Source: Dermatemys mawii | Lineage: Eukaryota; Chordata; Testudines; Dermatemydidae | Length of the DNA: 64,000 nucleotides | NCBI GenBank assembly: GCA_007922305.1 | Contig: ML677351.1 | Coordinates: 15,473,790 to 15,537,789 of the forward strand | Direction of reading: 5' to 3' | Part shown: piece after piece, positions 60,150 to 64,000 of the stretch | Layout: the number at the start of each line of letters is the position of its first letter | Position numbering within the stretch: position 1 is the stretch's first letter | Program-made: the position numbers and the translations under genes | Notes under the pieces: model-generated | Database searches by the model: none | What the model was told of the DNA's origin: nothing | What the model saw: the letters and a program-made list of their open reading frames with translations, nothing else

Positions 60150-60360
60150 AGGACAGTGAAAAGTAATGAGAAGTACAATTTAGGCTAAATATCAGCAAAA
60201 ACATTCTATTCAGCGCTGGAATAGTCTCCAAAAAGAACAGATGGAAGCTCAGTCTTTTGTGACATCTAAAAGTATACTGGATAAAACAACAGTAAACATA
60301 CATTATGAAGAATTGACAGGTAGGTTATCTAGTCTAGTAGTCCTTTTCTGTGTTTAACTG
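60150..60360 (+). mobile_element. CR1 LINE 3' fragment
   Basis: TCAGCGCTGGAATAGTCTCC, GGAAGCTCAGTCTTTTGTGA, AAAGTATACTGGATAAAACA and AGTAGTCCTTTTCTGTGTT match a CR1 3' end in plus orientation, strongly diverged. Confidence 0.65.
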
Positions 60361-60777
60361 CTATTTTTACCATTATCACAGAGTTCTTAGCTGTACAAAA
60401 ATCTGAAAGGTATGGGCAAACGCCCCTTCTTCTGATGTCATCTTAAAGTGATAGAAGGGCACTAAAAGAGTTTCTTCCAGAGTTCTTGCTAGTGGTTCCA
60501 AAATGTATATGCTTTATATGGTATATGGCACAAATTCTTACAATGACTGACGTTTGAATTTAATGTGCAATTATTCCAATAAATATAGTAAGGGAGTTCA
60601 GGAGGATAGATTCTGACCAGTATGCAGGGAGGATTCCGAGAGAATCAGTATAATACATTTCACTGTGCAAACAACACAGCCAGCTATACAAATCTCAATA
60701 CATTGTTTATAAACAAGTAAATTATCACATGCAGTAGATACTGAATGCATGATTTTCTAATTCAGTTAGCTTCACAG

Positions 60778-60845
60778 GGTCGAATTCATCTCTGGTATAA
60801 CTCCACTGTAGACTCTGGAGTAACATCAGAGATAAATTTGGCTCA
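60778..60845. repeat. Palindromic GAATTCATCTCTG...CAGAGATAAATTT repeat
   Basis: GAATTCATCTCTGGTATAAC is mirrored by GTAACATCAGAGATAAATTT. It belongs to the same family as 46840 and 59757. Confidence 0.55.
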
Positions 60846-61324
60846 TTATTAATAAACTAAGTTTCTTCAGACATCTGAAAGGATTTTTTTCTCCCTAAAG
60901 GAGTAAGTCCATTAAGCAAGTGTGAGGCTTGAAAAATAAGCTACTTTACAGATACCTAAGGGCTTGGTTACACTTATAGGTTTATAGTGGTTTTCGTTAT
61001 ACCTGCTGCTGTATACAGCTATAGGGATAGCGCTCCAGCGTGTCCACACTGAGACCCACAAGCGGTCTGGTGTGGCCACATTCGCAGCACTTCATGCGGC
61101 ATTGGGAGCAGTGCATTAAGGCAGGTATCCCACAGAGCACCTCTTCCTAATCTGGCGCAATGCCTTGTGGGAAGGGGGTATTGGTTGCGGGGCATTCTGC
61201 ATCCTGTTCCAACTTCCCGTGATGCTTTGCATCACATCCCAGCAATCCCTGTGTTTCTGTCCATCTCTGGCACCATCTTTCAACGGTTTCAGTGCGGCGC
61301 GCTCTGTCATCCATTTGTGTCTGC

Positions 61325-61705
61325 CGGAATGGAGCCCGAACTGCTGAGGAACATGCTGACAAGACTCGCCAGCACATCTTGTATTGCAGTGGAGTTATTC
61401 CTTAACACATAAAGTGACAGTGAGGGGTCCAAACACGAGATCGAGTCGCAGAACCTATTTGAAACAAAATTGCTTGTCTCATTAACGGACATGCTCACGA
61501 CTGGGGAACGCTGCTTCTGGGCACAGGAAACCAGCACTGAGTGGTGGGATCGCATCGTCATGCAAGTCTGGGCGACGAGCAGTGGCTGCAGAACTTTCAT
61601 ATGAGAAAAGCCATTTTCATGGGCCTGTGTGCTGAACTCGTCCCCGCCCTGTGGCGCAAGCACACGAGATTGAGAGCTGCCCTCCCGGTAGAGAAGCGGG
61701 TAGCC
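61325..61705 (+). pseudogene. Harbinger transposase, N-terminal part
   Basis: Starts MEPELLRNMLTRLASTSCIA and continues in shifted frames with ERCFWAQETSTEWWDRIVMQ, then DEQWLQNFHMRKAIFMGLCA and ending LPVEKRVA exactly where the nested element begins. This is the region before the catalytic domain of HARBI1-type transposases. It contains an early stop and at least two frameshifts. Confidence 0.85.
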
Positions 61706-62006
61706 CAGTGGTTCTCAAACTTGTTGGTTCAGTGACCCCTTTTTGCTTTGCCATATCCTCTTGTGCCACGGGTATGTCTGACAAAATGCAGCTGAATTGA
61801 ACTCTTCCGGTTTCGGCGGCATTTTGATGGACACGCAGCGTTCGTCTCTGTGTCCGCCGAAATGCCGCCGATGGCGGAAGCTTAAACCTCGGCGGTTTTT
61901 CGGCAGACTCACTCGCATGTTTGGAGCTTCCGCTGAAATGCCACTGAAGGCGTTGGCAGATCGCGACACTCCTGGAATCAGCCCGCGACCTCCAGTTTGA
62001 GAACCA
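61706..62006. repeat. CAGTGGTTCTCAAAC unit, copy A
   Basis: From CAGTGGTTCTCAAACTTGTT to CCAGTTTGAGAACCACC. The middle contains GTTTCGGCGGCATTTTG and complementary CAAAATGCCGCC-like stretches. The right end is mutated (CCACCG instead of CCACTG). Confidence 0.8.
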
Positions 62007-62009
62007 CCG

Positions 62010-62640
62010 AATATGAATCCTAATTCTCACTCAGTCCTCAAGGACAGACCTTGAGAAGGAGACTTGCTGCAGCAAAGCTACAGGGCTCTCTGAGGCTACC
62101 CCTGCCCTGCAACTCTGGTCCTGCCTGGCTGATGTCAGGGTCTCTCTGTGAGGTCACCGCCTCCCAAACACTTTCGCGCAATAGGCTGAGGTCCTGCAAA
62201 AGGCCTTTGTGATGTCACTGCCACATCCACCCTTCCCCTGCAAGGCTGATGTCCTGCCCCCAGCCAGCCTTTTTGGATACACTGACTGATCAGAATAAAG
62301 TGCTCTCAAATGAGCTACAGACCAACAATTGTTCCTAGCCATTATTCAGCAAGTATTTCAGAAAAACTAGAACACTGAAATCATCAACCATTCAGAGACA
62401 ATTATTGGAGAGAAGCAGCAATATTAATCAAATATCTGATTGGTTATGACTTACATGCAAGGTGTACAAAGCGAACAAAAGGACCAGAGTCCTTGCTGTC
62501 AATAGCCCCCTGCTTGGCCAATCAGCATGGAGACTCTGACTGATGGGTGCTGAGGGGTCTCATCAGATGTCTCGGAGGATGGACCAGGTCACCACGAGAG
62601 GGGGTCACTCACAGCATTATTCCATCCCTACCTCTTTGTG
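62010..62640. other. Unassigned insert within the nested element, LTR-like
   Basis: Contains five related sites, TGATGTCAGG, TGAGGTCACC, TGAGGTCCTG, TGATGTCACT and TGATGTCCTG, between 62130 and 62255, and AATAAA at 62294-62299. That is promoter-like architecture and may be a retroviral LTR, but no ends can be fixed. Confidence 0.3.
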
Positions 62641-62704
62641 AGGGCCTCCCACAATGAGAACAACCCTCCTCTCCAGACACACACATACCTCTTTGGTGGA
62701 GGGA

Positions 62705-62790
62705 TGGAAGCAGAAAAAAAAAGGGAAAAAAGAAGCAAAAGGAAAAAGAGAAAGGAGGGAGGAAAAAGAAAAACAAAAAGGACAAACCCC
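62705..62790. repeat. Purine-rich tract
   Basis: About 85 bases nearly all A and G (GCAGAAAAAAAAAGGGAAAA onwards). The long frames read across it on both strands are artefacts. Confidence 0.85.
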
Positions 62791-63012
62791 AATGTCCCCA
62801 GTGATTCTATGGGACAAAGTCCTTGGTAGGAAATCAAATTCTGCCACCCTAACATTGCGATTTCTGTGCCTAGAATTGAGCCGGCACCAAGTGGCTCAGA
62901 CTGAACAGGCTCCAAACCTCTCAGAGGCTCTTACCTTCTAAACAGGGACTGCAAAATCAGAAGTAGGAAGGGAGACAACTCTGAATAGGTTTATCTTCAT
63001 GTTCATGTATAT

Positions 63013-63333
63013 CAGTGGTTCTCAAACTTGTTGGTTTGGTGACCCCTTTTTGCTCTGCTGTGTCCTCTTGCGCTCCGGGTATGTCTGCCGAAATGCTGCC
63101 AAATTGAACTCTTCTGGTTTCGGCGGCATTTTGGCAGACACACAGTGTTTGTCTCTGTGTCTTACGAAATGCCACCGATAGCTGAACCTTGCACTTTGGC
63201 GGTTTTTCGGTGGACTCACTCGCATGTTGGAGCTTCTGCCAAAATGCCGCCAAAGGCATCGGCAGCTCGTGACCCCCCTGGAATTGGCCCACAACCCCCA
63301 GGGGAGTCGCAACCCCCAGTTTGAGAACCACTG
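63013..63333. repeat. CAGTGGTTCTCAAAC unit, copy B
   Basis: Complete 321-bp unit from CAGTGGTTCTCAAACTTGTT to AGTTTGAGAACCACTG, closely related to copy A. The 8-base flanks ATGTATAT and CCCTACAG differ, so it is not an independent clean insertion, or its duplication has been lost. Confidence 0.85.
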
Positions 63334-63457
63334 CCCTACAGGATGCAGCATTAAAGAGTGTGTTACTGTTCATACCAAATTCACTCAGTAGCCCCATTGT
63401 ACTGAGAGCTTAGGGAAGGACAGAGATACCCCCAGTTTGAGAACCACTGGGGTAGCC

Positions 63458-64000
63458 ATTGCAATTTGGAAGCTGGCCACCCCAGACAGCTACCGATCAG
63501 TGGCTAACCAGTTTGGGGTGGGCAAGTTGTGTTGATTCAAGTGTGCAGGGCCATTAATCACATCCTGCTCAGAAGAACCACGACTCTGGGTAACATACAT
63601 GACACTGTGGCTGGCTTTGAGCAAATAGGTTTCCCTAACTGTGGAGGGGCAATAGATGGGACCCAGATACCTATTCTGGCACCCGATCACCTAGCAGAAG
63701 AGTACGTTAACCAAAAGGGGTACTTCTCCATGGTTCTCCAGGCACTTGTGGATCACTGTGGGCGTTTCATGGACATTAACGCAGGCTGGTTGGGAAAGGT
63801 GCATGACACACGCATCTTCCGCAACATCGGCCTGTTCAAGAAACTGCAAGCTGCCAGGAAAGGTTCAACTACAGGCTTAGCTGATGTCGAATGACTGTGG
63901 AGTGTGCTTTTGGGCATCTGAAAGCATGCTGGCGCTGTCTTTATGGGAAGTTAGACTTGGCTGAGGGAAGTATCTCCGTGGTTATTTCCGCATGTTGTAT
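63458..64000 (+). pseudogene. Harbinger transposase, catalytic part (truncated by window end)
   Basis: Continues directly from the interrupted residue (IAIWKLATPDSYRSVANQFG). The main frame 63529-63894 has VCRAINHILLRR, then FPNCGGAIDGTQIPILAP with the first catalytic Asp, and DINAGWLGKVHDTRIFRN with the second Asp block. At 63894 the frame stops, and a shifted frame reads RMTVECAFGHLKACWRCLYG with the catalytic Glu. The usual segment between these blocks is missing, so a deletion with frameshift has occurred. The family is PIF/Harbinger DDE (HARBI1-like). Confidence 0.92.

Larger units (their letters stand above)
61706..63449. mobile_element. Nested hAT-type non-autonomous element inside the Harbinger transposase
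   Basis: The left end CAGTGGTTCTCAAACTTGTT and the right end CCAGTTTGAGAACCACTG are inverted repeats. GGGTAGCC flanks it exactly at 61698-61705 and 63450-63457, an 8-bp duplication typical of hAT. The interior is composite: a complete-looking 300-bp MITE-like unit at 61706-62006, unrelated sequence, then a second unit at 63013-63333, then the terminal 20 bases. Confidence 0.9.
60960..64000 (+). mobile_element. PIF/Harbinger transposon (runs off the window), interrupted by a nested insertion
   Basis: It begins GGGCTTGGTTACACTTATAG after TAA (60957-60959), fitting the TWA target preference of PIF/Harbinger. The 5' region matches the Harbinger MITE at 8591-9320. It carries a transposase on the plus strand, cut at 61705 by a 1.7-kb hAT-type element. 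The right end lies beyond 64000. Confidence 0.88.

Noticed and set aside
62617..62941. 95-codon frames with Lys/Glu or Phe/Leu/Ser runs
   Set aside because: They read through a purine-rich tract on either strand and are low-complexity artefacts.

Overview
The window is non-avian sauropsid nuclear DNA, most likely from a turtle; a crocodilian is not excluded. The grounds are the repeat mixture: CR1 LINEs with typical sauropsid 3' ends, MIR-like SINEs, hAT and PIF/Harbinger DNA transposons with their non-autonomous derivatives, a DIRS element, and spliced vertebrate exons. There are no prokaryotic operons, CRISPR arrays or RNA genes that I can support. Repeat family names come from memory of such families, not from a search.

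The host gene lies on the minus strand and is an Eph receptor tyrosine kinase, best matched to EPHA6. Four consecutive exons are visible, read right to left: the C-terminal part of the second fibronectin type III domain (45448-45610), the transmembrane exon (22203-22311), and two juxtamembrane exons (17157-17227 and 15126-15251). All four have canonical splice sites and compatible phases (0/1, 1/2, 2/1, 1/1). The exons upstream and the kinase exons downstream are not visible here, so those introns run beyond the window.

Everything else is intronic and dominated by mobile elements. 1-15125 holds an RTE-like LINE split by a G-rich hAT MITE, a Harbinger MITE, and a CR1 split by a complete solo LTR with a 5-bp target duplication; a deleted copy of the same LTR is at 840, and a second G-rich hAT MITE has an exact 8-bp duplication. 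15252-22202 holds DIRS-like and LTR-like remnants, a small TA-type MITE and a CR1 piece. The 23-kb intron 22312-45447 holds two opposed copies of one hAT transposon (26350-29687, with a perfect 8-bp duplication, and 38196-41505) on either side of a nearly full-length DIRS retrotransposon (about 32461-38024). 45611-64000 holds CR1 pieces, a large GC-rich hairpin at 50.1 kb, an internally deleted CR1, a (TC)n(AC)n microsatellite and, at the right end, a Harbinger transposon whose transposase is cut by a nested hAT-type insertion.

I found no clearly new cellular system. The most noteworthy points are the nested-transposon chronology, the DIRS element with recognisable inverted termini and internal complementary region, and the long GC-rich palindrome.
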